Source: Actinomycetes bacterium (lineage in GTDB: Bacteria; Actinomycetota; Acidimicrobiia; Acidimicrobiales; Aldehydirespiratoraceae). Taken from it: a stretch of DNA of 64,000 nucleotides. The stretch is taken from assembly GCA_024276495.1 (NCBI GenBank), contig JAJRXC010000059.1, forward strand, positions 62,001 to 126,000. Direction: 5' to 3'. Of the stretch, positions 45,629 through 53,746 are shown piece by piece. Made by a program: the position numbers and the translations under genes. Every line of letters starts with the position of its first letter. The first letter of the stretch is position 1. The notes below the pieces were generated by a model. That model was not told the DNA's origin. It worked only from the letters and a program-made list of their open reading frames with translations, and ran no database searches.

Positions 45629-46534
45629 CTAGGTCGCCGAGGGCGCCTCGGTCACGAAGCGCAGACTCCCGGCCGCGGATTCGACGCGACCCAACGGCGC
45701 GATCGGGAAGTGGGTGCCGGCCAGCAACGTGCCCGCCCGGGCGTGCTCGGCGAAGAAGTCTCGGCGAGTCCGCTCGGCGGTCGCCGGGTCGGTGTCGCCG
45801 ATCTCCGCCAGATGAGGATGGGCGAACTGAAACGGGTGATGGAGCAGGTCGCCGGTGATGACCAGCGGCTCGGCGGTCGTCGCCACCAGCAGCGACGCAT
45901 GGCCGGGCGTGTGCCCGGGCGTCGACACGAGCCGCAGGCCGTCGCCGAGATCGGCATCGGCCGAGACATCGGTGCCGAGACCGGCGTCGAGCACCGGCTC
46001 GATCGAGTCGGCGAACGCGTCCTGGTCGGCCCGGCGGTCCTCGGACGCGGCCCAGTCGAGCTCGTCGCCGACGTAGACGTGGCGGGCGTTGACGAACGTC
46101 GGCACCCACACCCCGTCGACGAGCTGGGTGTCCCAGCCGAGGTGGTCCTCGTGGAGGTGGGTGTGGACGACGAGATCGACGTCGCCGGGCGCGAAGCCAG
46201 CTGCCGAGAAGCGATCCATCCACGGCGCCCGGAGGTCGTTCCAGAACGGCAGCGTGCGGCGCTTGCAGTTGCCGACGCACGGGTCGACCACGACGACCCG
46301 GCCCCGGTGTTCGAGCACGAACGACTGCACCCGGAACGCGATGGTGCCGTCGGTGCCGGCCGCGCCGGCGGGGAGCGGACCCGCCGAGCGCACATCGGCC
46401 GGGGTGGCGTCGGGAAAGAACAGCCCGACGGGAATGCCGGGGGTCTCGGCCTCCACCACCGCCGTCAACGTCGTGTCACCGATCCCCCAGCGCGACGACC
46501 GGTTCTCCTCACCGTCCATCGCCCACTTTGCCAC
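45629..46534 (-). CDS. MBL-fold metallo-hydrolase
   Basis: The protein has 301 residues, or 296 if the ATG at 46519 is used instead of GTG 46534. The dinuclear zinc site is complete: HTHLHEDHLGW, a His in STPGHTPGHAS, an Asp in VITGDLLHH and a late His in AGTHFPIAP. The fold resembles N-acyl-homoserine-lactonase-like and other broad hydrolases. It starts four bases after the iron permease stop and is probably in the same transcript. A role in iron use (for example siderophore ester hydrolysis) is possible but unproven. Confidence 0.8.
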   Translation of the reverse strand: MAKWAMDGEENRSSRWGIGDTTLTAVVEAETPGIPVGLFFPDATPADVRSAGPLPAGAAGTDGTIAFRVQSFVLEHRGRVVVVDPCVGNCKRRTLPFWNDLRAPWMDRFSAAGFAPGDVDLVVHTHLHEDHLGWDTQLVDGVWVPTFVNARHVYVGDELDWAASEDRRADQDAFADSIEPVLDAGLGTDVSADADLGDGLRLVSTPGHTPGHASLLVATTAEPLVITGDLLHHPFQFAHPHLAEIGDTDPATAERTRRDFFAEHARAGTLLAGTHFPIAPLGRVESAAGSLRFVTEAPSAT

Positions 46535-46538
46535 AGGG

Positions 46539-48194
46539 TCAGTAGTGGTCCAGCCGCCGGATCACGAGCAGCCAGGTGAGCACGGCGCTCAACGCCACGA
46601 GCACCAGCGAGGCCAACGCGCTCTGGGCCAGGGCGCCACGGTCGTCGGCGCCCCAGATCTCGGTGGCGAGCGTGTCGAACCCGATCGGGGCGAGCAGCAA
46701 GGTCGCCGGCAGCTCCTTCATCGTCGACAGCATCACCAGACCGGCTCCGGCGAATAGGCCCGGGGCCATGAGCGGGAGCTCGACGCTGAAGAGCCGCCGA
46801 ACGCGCCGGGCGCCGAGGGTCGCGGCGGCATCACCGAGCCGCTCGGGGACGGCCGCGACGGCGACCTGGGCCGCCCGCGTCGCCTGGGCCCCCAGGTGCA
46901 GCACGTAGGCGAGGATCAACAGCGGCAGCGTCTGGTACCACCGTTGCAGGACCGGGGCGTCGATCGCCCAGAACACCAGTGACAGCGCAGTCACGACACC
47001 GGGTAGCGCGAAGCCGGCGACGACCATCGAGTTGGCCGCACCCCCGACACGACTTCGATACCGGGCGGTCAACCAGGCGACGGGCAACACCACCGCGATG
47101 GCAACCGCCGCGGTCAACAGTCCGGCCTGGGCCGAGTTGATCGTCGGCCAGAGAAGGCCACCGAAGTCGGTGCCGAGCCCGACCGAGTCGACGTCGGCGG
47201 TCAGCCCCCGCCACGCCCAGAAGCCGAGAACCGCGACCGGACCGATCAAGGCGTTGCCGAGGAACCCTCCCACGAACACGAGCGCCGGCCACTTCCACCG
47301 CCCGAGCGGCACCGTGAGCGGGTCGCGGATCCGCACGACCTCGATCCGCTGGCGGCGCCGGTCGGCGGCCCGTTCGGCGACGACGACCAGGAGCGCCACC
47401 CCGCCGAGGATGAGCGCCAACCCCATCGCCCGGGGCTGATCGAACAGCTTGTCGGCGTAGATCTGTTCGGTGAGAGTGTCGTAGCCCAGCAGGGTGACCG
47501 CACCGAAATCGCTGATCGTGTAGAGGAAGACGAGCAGGGTGCCGGCCCAGATCGAACCGGAGATCTGGGGCATCACGACGGTGCGAAAGACGGTCCAGGG
47601 CGAACGGCCGAGAAGCCGAGCCGACTCCTCGAGCGACGGCGACAACGAGCCCATCCGGGCCGCGACCGGGAGATAGACGTAGGGGAACGTGAACAGCGTC
47701 AGCACGAACCAGGCCCCGCGAAACCCGCGCATGTCGGGCAGCGAATCGATCCCGATCGGCGCGACGATCTCCTCGATCAGTCCACCGGGCGCCAGCGCGG
47801 CGATCAGCGCGGTCGCGCCGACGAAGCTCGGGAACACGAGGGGAAGCGGCGACAGCACCCGCCAGATCCGCCGCCCGGGGAGATCGGTGCGGATCGTCAG
47901 CCACGCGAGGCCGGTGCCGACCAGTGCCGTCGAGGCCGACACGGTCACCGCGAGACGAAGGGAACGACTCAGCGGCTCCCACGTGGAGCGGGACCAGATC
48001 AACGAGCCGACGTCGGTGCCGAGGTCGATGTTGCGCCAGGCGACATAGGCGAACGGGCCGAGGAACACCACCCCGACCACGAGGGCGACGATCACCAGCC
48101 CGGTCGGCGGACGATGTCGGGACGCGGCGGCGCCGGGGGACGGGCCCCCGGCGTTCACCTCGAGCGGCGCGGCCGCGCTACTGCTCGATGCCAC
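46539..48194 (-). CDS. Ferric iron ABC transporter permease (FbpB-like, two fused permease halves)
   Basis: The protein has 551 residues with about twelve membrane helices. Each half carries a binding-protein-dependent transport loop: ESARLLGRSPWTVFRTVVMPQISGS in the first and DAAATLGARRVRRLFSVELPLMAPG in the second. These are the EAA contacts with the ATPase. The size and duplication match FbpB/SfuB permeases that import Fe(III) released from the binding protein. GTG 48194 overlaps the binding-protein gene by 17 bases. Confidence 0.88.
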   Translation of the reverse strand: MASSSSAAAPLEVNAGGPSPGAAASRHRPPTGLVIVALVVGVVFLGPFAYVAWRNIDLGTDVGSLIWSRSTWEPLSRSLRLAVTVSASTALVGTGLAWLTIRTDLPGRRIWRVLSPLPLVFPSFVGATALIAALAPGGLIEEIVAPIGIDSLPDMRGFRGAWFVLTLFTFPYVYLPVAARMGSLSPSLEESARLLGRSPWTVFRTVVMPQISGSIWAGTLLVFLYTISDFGAVTLLGYDTLTEQIYADKLFDQPRAMGLALILGGVALLVVVAERAADRRRQRIEVVRIRDPLTVPLGRWKWPALVFVGGFLGNALIGPVAVLGFWAWRGLTADVDSVGLGTDFGGLLWPTINSAQAGLLTAAVAIAVVLPVAWLTARYRSRVGGAANSMVVAGFALPGVVTALSLVFWAIDAPVLQRWYQTLPLLILAYVLHLGAQATRAAQVAVAAVPERLGDAAATLGARRVRRLFSVELPLMAPGLFAGAGLVMLSTMKELPATLLLAPIGFDTLATEIWGADDRGALAQSALASLVLVALSAVLTWLLVIRRLDHY

Positions 48195-49209
48195 TCTCGC
48201 GAATCAGTTCGATCGTGCCGGTGAGGCCGTCGCCGAGCAGGTCGTAGTCGATCGTGTCGGCCGCGTATCCCTCCAGCGGCGGCAGACCCGGGGGCGGGGC
48301 CACACCGGGACGGAGCGGATACTCCTGCGTCTGGGCCGCGAACGTCTCCTGGGCCCGTTCGCTCAGCAGGAACTCGAGAAGCTGCTCGCCCTCGCGAGGC
48401 GCGTCGGAGGAGGCCAGCACCGCGCCGCCGGTCACGATCACGAGGGAGCCGAGATCATCGGCCGGAAGGAAGTAGTTGGCGCTCGGCACCGACGGGTCGG
48501 CTTCGAGAGCCCGGAGGTTGTAGTAGTGGTTCACGAGCCCCATCGGGATCTCACCTCGGCCGACCGCCTCCACGATCGGCGAGTTCTTCTGATAGTTGGG
48601 CGAGTCGTTGGCTGCCATGCCCTCGAGCCACTCGAGGGTGGCCTCGTCGCCGATCTCGGCTCGCATGGCGGTGACGAAGTCCTGGAACGATCCGTTGGTC
48701 GGCGCCACGCCGACCTTGCCGGCGTACTTCGGATCGGTCAGGTCCAGCACGGAGTCGGGCAGATCGGCCTCGTCGACCATCTCCGAGTTGTAGACGATGA
48801 CGCGGACTCGTCCGGTGAGTCCCACCCAGGTGCCGTCGCTGGCGGCGAACGCCGGATCGACGAGCGAGACGAGGTCGGGGTCGAGGGGCCGCAGTCGGTC
48901 TTCGCCGGCGAGCAGGCCCAGGGCGCCGGGGCTTTGCGAGATGAAGACGTCGGCCGGTGAGCTCTCGCCCTCGGTCTGGACGAGAAGGGCGAGCTCGGCC
49001 GAGTCGCCGAAGCGGACCTGTACGGCGATGCCCGTCTGCGCGGTGAAGGCGTCGAGCAGGGGTTTGATGAGCTCCTCGCTGCGGCCGGAGTAGACCGTGA
49101 TCGAGGCGGTGCCCGTGTCGGACCCCGATGCGTCGGCGTCGTTGCCACAGGCCGCGGCGATCACGGAGACGGCCAGGAGGACGGGAAGAAGCTTCTTGGT
49201 CAGCATCAT
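48178..49209 (-). CDS. Ferric iron-binding lipoprotein of an ABC importer (FbpA-like)
   Basis: The protein has 343 residues. The signal peptide ends in a lipobox (VIAAAC), as expected for a Gram-positive binding protein. ITVYSGRSEELIKPLLDAF opens the type 2 periplasmic-binding fold. GLVNHYYNLRAL holds the tandem tyrosines that coordinate Fe(III) in FbpA proteins, and NGSFQDFVTAMR precedes it. It delivers iron to the permease encoded next. Two adjacent ATG codons are possible; TATCCT lies six bases before the first. A perfect inverted repeat covers the upstream promoter region. Confidence 0.9.
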   Translation of the reverse strand: MMLTKKLLPVLLAVSVIAAACGNDADASGSDTGTASITVYSGRSEELIKPLLDAFTAQTGIAVQVRFGDSAELALLVQTEGESSPADVFISQSPGALGLLAGEDRLRPLDPDLVSLVDPAFAASDGTWVGLTGRVRVIVYNSEMVDEADLPDSVLDLTDPKYAGKVGVAPTNGSFQDFVTAMRAEIGDEATLEWLEGMAANDSPNYQKNSPIVEAVGRGEIPMGLVNHYYNLRALEADPSVPSANYFLPADDLGSLVIVTGGAVLASSDAPREGEQLLEFLLSERAQETFAAQTQEYPLRPGVAPPPGLPPLEGYAADTIDYDLLGDGLTGTIELIRESGIEQ

Positions 49210-49215
49210 GTTCGC

Positions 49216-49221
49216 AGGATA
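49216..49221 (-). promoter_or_regulatory. -10 element TATCCT for the iron-binding lipoprotein gene (leaderless)
   Basis: TATCCT on the reverse strand ends six bases before ATG 49209. The iron-box-like inverted repeat starts 14 bases upstream, over the expected -35 position. Confidence 0.55.
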
Positions 49222-49235
49222 GGCAGGTCCCTCGC

Positions 49236-49257
49236 CGTGTTAGGTAATCCTAACACG
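49236..49257. promoter_or_regulatory. Iron-box-like operator: TTAGG-N4-CCTAA inverted repeat with nine-base arms
   Basis: The core GTGTTAGGTAATCCTAACAC (49237-49256) is extended by one more C-G pair on the outside, giving nine-base perfect arms around TAAT. It is AT-rich against a very GC-rich background and sits over the -35 region of the iron-binding lipoprotein gene. The half-sites TTAGG/CCTAA are those of DtxR/IdeR boxes, although the classical 19-base box has wider spacing. Repression by the DtxR-family protein encoded at 44933 is the natural hypothesis. Confidence 0.65.
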
Positions 49258-49266
49258 TGACATGGG

Positions 49267-50382
49267 TCACGCCACATCCGATGTCGTCGGCGCCATCGGA
49301 ACCGAGCCATCGACCGGATACGCCCGCGCCGGGCTGCCGCTGTGGCCCACCCGCACCTCGTCGCCGACGCCGAAGCGCGGCGCGCCGGTCGAACGGCTCC
49401 GGAGCACGACACCATCCGCGAGCGCCACCCAGGTCAACGTGTCGTGACCGTGATACTCGACTTCGACCACCGACGCGCCCGAACCGGACGCCAAGACGAT
49501 CTCCTCGGGACGAACGAGCACCCGAACCGCACCATGGGTCGTGTCGGCCAAGGGCACCCGCCCGATCGAAGTGGCCGCGACGTCGCCCGAGGCGTCGCCA
49601 GGGATCAACTCGGCGTCGCCGACGAACTCGGCCAACCAGGAGTCGACCGGCCGGGAGTAGAGATCGGCCGGCGATGCCTGTTGCACGATCACCCCCTCCC
49701 GCATGACCGCCACCTCGTCGCCGAGCACGAACGCTTCGTCTTGATCGTGGGTCACGAAGATCGACGTGATCTTCAGCTCCCGCAACAGCAACGCCACCTC
49801 GGTGCGGACCCCGGCCCGCAGATGGGTGTCGAGGCTCGAGAACGGTTCGTCGAACAGCAACACCGACGGGCGCGGGGCCAACGCCCGAGCCAGCGCGACC
49901 CGCTGCTGTTGGCCACCCGACAGCGAACCCGGCAGGCGATCGGCCAACTCGGCAACCCCCACCATCTCGAGCAGGCCGGCCACGGCCTCGCGGGCCCGGG
50001 TGTTGCCGCGCCCGAACCGGCGCCATCGTTGCGCCCGGGGCAGGCCGTAGGCGACATTGGCCGCGACCGTCAGGTGGGGGAACAGCGCCCAATCCTGAAA
50101 GACGAGCCCGACCCGCCGCTCCTCGGGGGCGACATGGAGGCCCGGACCGGCGACCGGATCGTCGCCCAATCGGATCTCGCCCGAATCGATCACCTGAAGA
50201 CCGGCGATCGCCCGCAGGAGCGTCGTCTTGCCGCACCCGCTCGGGCCGAGGATCGCGAGATGCGATCCGGGTTCGGCTCGGAGATCGACACCTCGCAGCA
50301 CCGGAACCGAAAGGGTCACCCGCAGATCCCGCACGGTCACGCCACGCGCGACCGGCGCGGCGCTGGGTGGTTCGTCAGGCAT
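49267..50382 (-). CDS. Ferric iron ABC transporter ATP-binding protein (FbpC-like)
   Basis: The protein has 371 residues. The ATPase domain has Walker A GPSGCGKTTLLRAIAGL, Q-loop VFQDWALFPHLTV, signature LSGGQQQRVALARALAPRP, Walker B VLLFDEPFSSLD and switch FVTHDQDEAF. The last 130 residues are a TOBE-like regulatory domain (VRVLVRPEEIVLASGSG) as in FbpC/PotA proteins. It powers import through the FbpB-like permease. It is first in gene order, but 57 bases and a separate promoter lie between it and the binding-protein gene. Confidence 0.9.
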   Translation of the reverse strand: MPDEPPSAAPVARGVTVRDLRVTLSVPVLRGVDLRAEPGSHLAILGPSGCGKTTLLRAIAGLQVIDSGEIRLGDDPVAGPGLHVAPEERRVGLVFQDWALFPHLTVAANVAYGLPRAQRWRRFGRGNTRAREAVAGLLEMVGVAELADRLPGSLSGGQQQRVALARALAPRPSVLLFDEPFSSLDTHLRAGVRTEVALLLRELKITSIFVTHDQDEAFVLGDEVAVMREGVIVQQASPADLYSRPVDSWLAEFVGDAELIPGDASGDVAATSIGRVPLADTTHGAVRVLVRPEEIVLASGSGASVVEVEYHGHDTLTWVALADGVVLRSRSTGAPRFGVGDEVRVGHSGSPARAYPVDGSVPMAPTTSDVA

Positions 50383-50391
50383 GCCTTACAC
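50372..50391. promoter_or_regulatory. Second, degenerate iron-box-like site over the start codon of the FbpC-like gene
   Basis: On the reverse strand GTGTAAGGCATGCCTGACGA aligns without gaps to the operator core at 49237-49256, matching 13 of 20 positions including GTGT, AGG, CCT and AC. Its centre AGGCATGCCT is a perfect ten-base palindrome that contains the ATG. Binding here would block a leaderless start. Confidence 0.4.
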
Positions 50392-50395
50392 GGTA
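50390..50395 (-). promoter_or_regulatory. -10 element TACCGT for the FbpC-like gene (leaderless)
   Basis: TACCGT on the reverse strand ends seven bases before ATG 50382. Confidence 0.45.
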
Positions 50396-50470
50396 CCGGG
50401 GCATAACAATCCGACGAAACCCGGCACCAGCGGCGGAACCGGGAGAGACTCCGGCGGGTCAGCCGACGAC

Positions 50471-51802
50471 TCAGCCGGCGGCCGACGGGATCGTCGCCAC
50501 GGCACTCGCCCCGCCCCACGACGACTCCCCGATCGTCGTCGTTCCCCCGTGATCCGACACCAGCTCGCCCACGATCGCCAGACCGAGACCCGAACCGCCC
50601 GTGTGACGGGAACGAGAACCGTCGAGACGGGCGAACCGTTCGAACACGCGCGCACGCTCGGCGACCGGAATGCCCGGGCCGTCGTCGTCGACCTGCAACC
50701 GGGCGACGCCGCCGACCGCCGAGACGCGGACCCCGACCCGGCGGTCACCGTGGAAGCACGCGTTGTCGAGGAGGTTCGCCACGACCCGCCGCAGCCCATC
50801 GGGGTCTCCACCCAGACGAACCGGCACGATCGACGAGGTGATCTCCACCTCGGGGAACCGCGTGGCGGCCGTCGCGACCTGCTCCCGCACGACGTCGTCG
50901 AGGTCCACGTCGATGATCCGCCGACCACGCCCCTGGCGACGGGCCAACACGAGAAGATCGTCGATCAGGCAGGAGGCCCGTTCCAGCTCACGGGCGCCGT
51001 CCTCGAGGAGACCGCCGGGAGAACGACCGGCTTCGAGGTCGAGCACGGCCCGCACCCCGGTGATCGGGCTACGCAGCTCATGCGCCGCATCGGCGACGAA
51101 CCGCTCGTTGGCCGCGACCGCGGCACCGAGCCGGTCGAGGGTGTCGTTGAACGTCGTTCCGAGCCGCTCCAGCTCGTCGCCGGTCGACGGCACCGGCACC
51201 CGCCGTTCGAGGTCCGACGCGGTGATCGAGGCGAGATCCCGACGCATCGCGTCGACGGGCCGCAGTGATCGCCCGACCAGCCAGACCGCGGCCGCCGCCG
51301 CGCCGAGACCGGCCGGCAACGCCGGACCGGTCAACCACATCCACCGGGCCACCAGATAGGACGACAGCTTCCCCGCGCTCGCGACGACGATCACCGAGTC
51401 GCACACCGACGAGTCGATGCACGGCACCGCGGCCGCGGTCGCCGACCGCCCGTCGGAACCGCCGAACTCGTAGGTGACGACGGTGTCCTGGTCGACGGCG
51501 TCGCTCCAGGGCCCGTCGATCAGCTCGTCGAGGCCGACGAACGAGCTTCCGCTCGAATCGATGACCTCGGCGCGGTCGTCGAGGAGGAGCACGAGCACAT
51601 CGGTGCCGCCCCGCACCGCGATGTCGCCGATCCGCGGCGTGCGGGTCTCGGAGAGGTCGAACGCCGCGAGCTCGAGGGTGTCGACCAGCGACGCCGTCTC
51701 CTCCTGCCACCGTTCGATCGCGATCACGACCGCCGACGCCGAAACGATCACCAACACACCGACCCCGACCAGCGTGCCCATCCGGCGCCGCAACGATGCC
51801 AT
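50471..51802 (-). CDS. OmpR-type sensor histidine kinase
   Basis: The protein has 443 residues. A first membrane helix (TLVGVGVLVIVSASAVVIAI), an extracytoplasmic domain with a cysteine pair (PCIDSSVC) and a second helix near residue 165 precede a HAMP linker. The HisKA phospho-acceptor lies in DAAHELRSPITGVRA. The ATPase domain shows NLLDNACFHG, VDDDGPGIP and GSGLGLAIV. The cysteine pair could make the sensor redox-sensitive. ATG 51802 starts one base before the end of the response regulator gene spacing (TGACATG), so the two are coupled. Confidence 0.9.
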   Translation of the reverse strand: MASLRRRMGTLVGVGVLVIVSASAVVIAIERWQEETASLVDTLELAAFDLSETRTPRIGDIAVRGGTDVLVLLLDDRAEVIDSSGSSFVGLDELIDGPWSDAVDQDTVVTYEFGGSDGRSATAAAVPCIDSSVCDSVIVVASAGKLSSYLVARWMWLTGPALPAGLGAAAAAVWLVGRSLRPVDAMRRDLASITASDLERRVPVPSTGDELERLGTTFNDTLDRLGAAVAANERFVADAAHELRSPITGVRAVLDLEAGRSPGGLLEDGARELERASCLIDDLLVLARRQGRGRRIIDVDLDDVVREQVATAATRFPEVEITSSIVPVRLGGDPDGLRRVVANLLDNACFHGDRRVGVRVSAVGGVARLQVDDDGPGIPVAERARVFERFARLDGSRSRHTGGSGLGLAIVGELVSDHGGTTTIGESSWGGASAVATIPSAAG

Positions 51803-51803
51803 G

Positions 51804-52478
51804 TCAACCGCCGTCGGCCGCGAGCCGGTAGCCGTGACCCCGCACCGTCTCGATCGCCGCCCGGCCGAAGGGCTCGTCGATCTTGCGGCGCAGATAGCCG
51901 ACATAGACCTGCACCACGTTGGCCTCCATCTCCTGGTCGGCCCACACGTGGTCGATCAGGTCCCGCTTCGACACCGGCTCACCGAGCCGATGCATCAGGT
52001 AGCGCAGCAGACTGAACTCACGAGGCGTCAACTCGACAACGGTGTCGCCCCGACGACAGGTGCGCTCGGCCGGATCGAGGACGAGATCACCGGCCACGAG
52101 AGTCGCCGGGCGTTCGGTCGGACCGCGGCGGATGAGGGCACGCAGACGGGCGAGGACGACGACCAGCGAGAACGGCTTCGTCACATAGTCGTCGGCCCCG
52201 GTGTCGAGCCCCTCGGCCTCGTCGAACTCACCGTCCTTCGCCGTCAGCATCATCACCGGAGTCGTGATCCCCCGGGACCGCATCTCGCGACACACGACGA
52301 AGCCGTTCATCCCCGGCAACATCAGGTCCAAGATGATCGCGTCGTAGGCGACCTCGGTCGCCCGCCACAGTCCGTCGTCGCCCCGATCGCTGGTGTCGAC
52401 CGCGTACCCCTCGGCCTCGAGGCCCTCCCGCAGGGCCTGCGCGATCAGCGGTTCATCCTCGACGACCAGAACTCTCAT
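51804..52478 (-). CDS. OmpR-family response regulator
   Basis: The protein has 224 residues. The receiver has VEDEP, the phospho-acceptor D51 in IILDLMLPGMNG and TKPFSL with the switch lysine. The C-terminal winged helix reads VELTPREFSLLRYLMHRLGEPVSKRDLIDHVW and VYVGYLRRKID. It is encoded upstream of its kinase. CTCA repeats phased at 21 and 11 bases lie between it and the divergent zinc peptidase gene and are candidate binding sites. Confidence 0.92.
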   Translation of the reverse strand: MRVLVVEDEPLIAQALREGLEAEGYAVDTSDRGDDGLWRATEVAYDAIILDLMLPGMNGFVVCREMRSRGITTPVMMLTAKDGEFDEAEGLDTGADDYVTKPFSLVVVLARLRALIRRGPTERPATLVAGDLVLDPAERTCRRGDTVVELTPREFSLLRYLMHRLGEPVSKRDLIDHVWADQEMEANVVQVYVGYLRRKIDEPFGRAAIETVRGHGYRLAADGG

Positions 52479-52484
52479 CGCCCA

Positions 52485-52490
52485 ATGGTC
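52485..52490 (-). promoter_or_regulatory. Weak -10-like element GACCAT for the OmpR-family regulator gene
   Basis: GACCAT keeps the A and final T of the -10 consensus and ends six bases before ATG 52478. It is weak on its own but fits the spacing seen elsewhere. Confidence 0.25.
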
Positions 52491-52522
52491 GCACCCGGGG
52501 CCACGAATCGCACCGGATGGTT

Positions 52523-52559
52523 CTCAGCGTTCTCTTGGGATCGCTCAGCACTCTCTCAA
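52523..52559. promoter_or_regulatory. Helically phased CTCA direct repeats between the two-component system and the zinc peptidase gene
   Basis: CTCAG occurs at 52523 and 52544 and CTCAA at 52555, spaced 21 and 11 bases. A related CTCTT lies at 52532. OmpR-family regulators bind direct repeats on one face of the helix with this period, so autoregulation and control of the divergent peptidase gene are plausible. Confidence 0.4.
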
Positions 52560-52606
52560 ACCCTCTCCCGCAGTGTCGCCATCACCAACCCGACGAGAGG
52601 ACCACG

Positions 52607-53746
52607 ATGACCCACCCATCCGAACCCCACCCGAATCCCCGTCGAAAGAGGATCGCCGCCGCCGTCGCGATGGTCGCGACGGTCGCGATCGGCACCCCAC
52701 TCGCCGCGGCGGCGCGCAGCGACGCGCCGACGATCGTGCGGGGCAGCGGCGCCGACCTGTCGCCGAGGCTGGGGACCGTGACCCTCGGCGACCTGGCCGA
52801 CCAGCTCGCCGAGCTCGACCTCGAGCTGACGATCGGCCCGGCCGGCGACAACGACGACGATCCCTCCCCCGACGAATCCGACCCGGGCACCGGCGACCAT
52901 GACCCCGCCACGTCCGATGGTACGAGCGGTGACCCGTTCGCCGGGATGACCGACGACGAGATCGATGCCCTCAGCGACGAGGAGTTCTTCGCGCTGCTCG
53001 ACGAGGCCGAGTCGTACTGGGACGACGAGCTCGGTGAGTTCGACGATGCGTTCGACGGCGAGCTCGGCGACGTCGGCGACGAGACGCCGACGGCGTCGTT
53101 CGCGGTCAGCGGCAACACCATCGAGCCCGGGGCCGCGGCCGCGCGGGACGTCGCGGCGGCCCGCACGATCTGGGACCGGTTCACCACGTTGATCCCGGCC
53201 GATCAGCGCCGGATGGTCGTGGGCTTCGAGCTGATGCCGGCGGCCTACGACGGTGCGCACGTCTATCCGAGCGACGACGACCCGACCACCTGGGTGCTCG
53301 GTGTCAGCGAGGGCCTCGGCGCCGACCTCGATTTCGTGCTGATCCACGAGTTCGGCCATCTCCTCACCCTCCAGGCCCGGGAGGTCCCACCCGGCGACGA
53401 CGAGGCGCGGTGCCCGACCTACTTCACCGGCGAGGGATGTGCCCTGCGCGGCAGCACCTTCGCCACGTTCGTCGCCCGCTTCTGGCCGACCAGCCTGCAA
53501 GCCGAGCTCCAGGACTGGCAGGCGGCCGAGGCGATCTACGATCGTGAACCCAACTCGTTCGTCAACGACTACGCCGCGACCAACCCGGGCGAAGATCTCG
53601 CCGAGACATTCGCCGTCTTCGTCACGACCGAACGTCCGACCGGTTCGACCATCGCCGACCAGAAGATCCGCTTCCTGTGGGACGACGCCGACATGGTCGA
53701 GCTACGGGCCCGGATCAGGTCGGCGCAGCCGGCCGGGGTGAGCTGA
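52607..53746 (+). CDS. Secreted zinc metallopeptidase-like protein with an acidic linker
   Basis: The protein has 379 residues. The signal peptide spans about residues 14-36 (RIAAAVAMVATVAIGTPLAAA). An acidic, low-complexity stretch rich in Asp, Gly and Ser occupies about 80-160 and may bind calcium or act as a linker. The catalytic motif HEFGH (247-251) in FVLIHEFGHLLTLQ gives two zinc ligands and the base. E333 in GEDLAETFAVFV is in the right place for the third ligand. Two cysteines near 269 and 278 may form a disulfide. The start is ATG 52607 after GAGAGG. Its 3' end overlaps the convergent gene by 32 bases. Confidence 0.75.
   Translation: MTHPSEPHPNPRRKRIAAAVAMVATVAIGTPLAAAARSDAPTIVRGSGADLSPRLGTVTLGDLADQLAELDLELTIGPAGDNDDDPSPDESDPGTGDHDPATSDGTSGDPFAGMTDDEIDALSDEEFFALLDEAESYWDDELGEFDDAFDGELGDVGDETPTASFAVSGNTIEPGAAAARDVAAARTIWDRFTTLIPADQRRMVVGFELMPAAYDGAHVYPSDDDPTTWVLGVSEGLGADLDFVLIHEFGHLLTLQAREVPPGDDEARCPTYFTGEGCALRGSTFATFVARFWPTSLQAELQDWQAAEAIYDREPNSFVNDYAATNPGEDLAETFAVFVTTERPTGSTIADQKIRFLWDDADMVELRARIRSAQPAGVS

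Noticed and set aside
49236-49257. The TTAGG inverted repeat as a terminator for the FbpC-like gene
   Set aside because: It can form a hairpin, but no T tract follows on the minus strand, and its base composition and promoter position suit an operator better.
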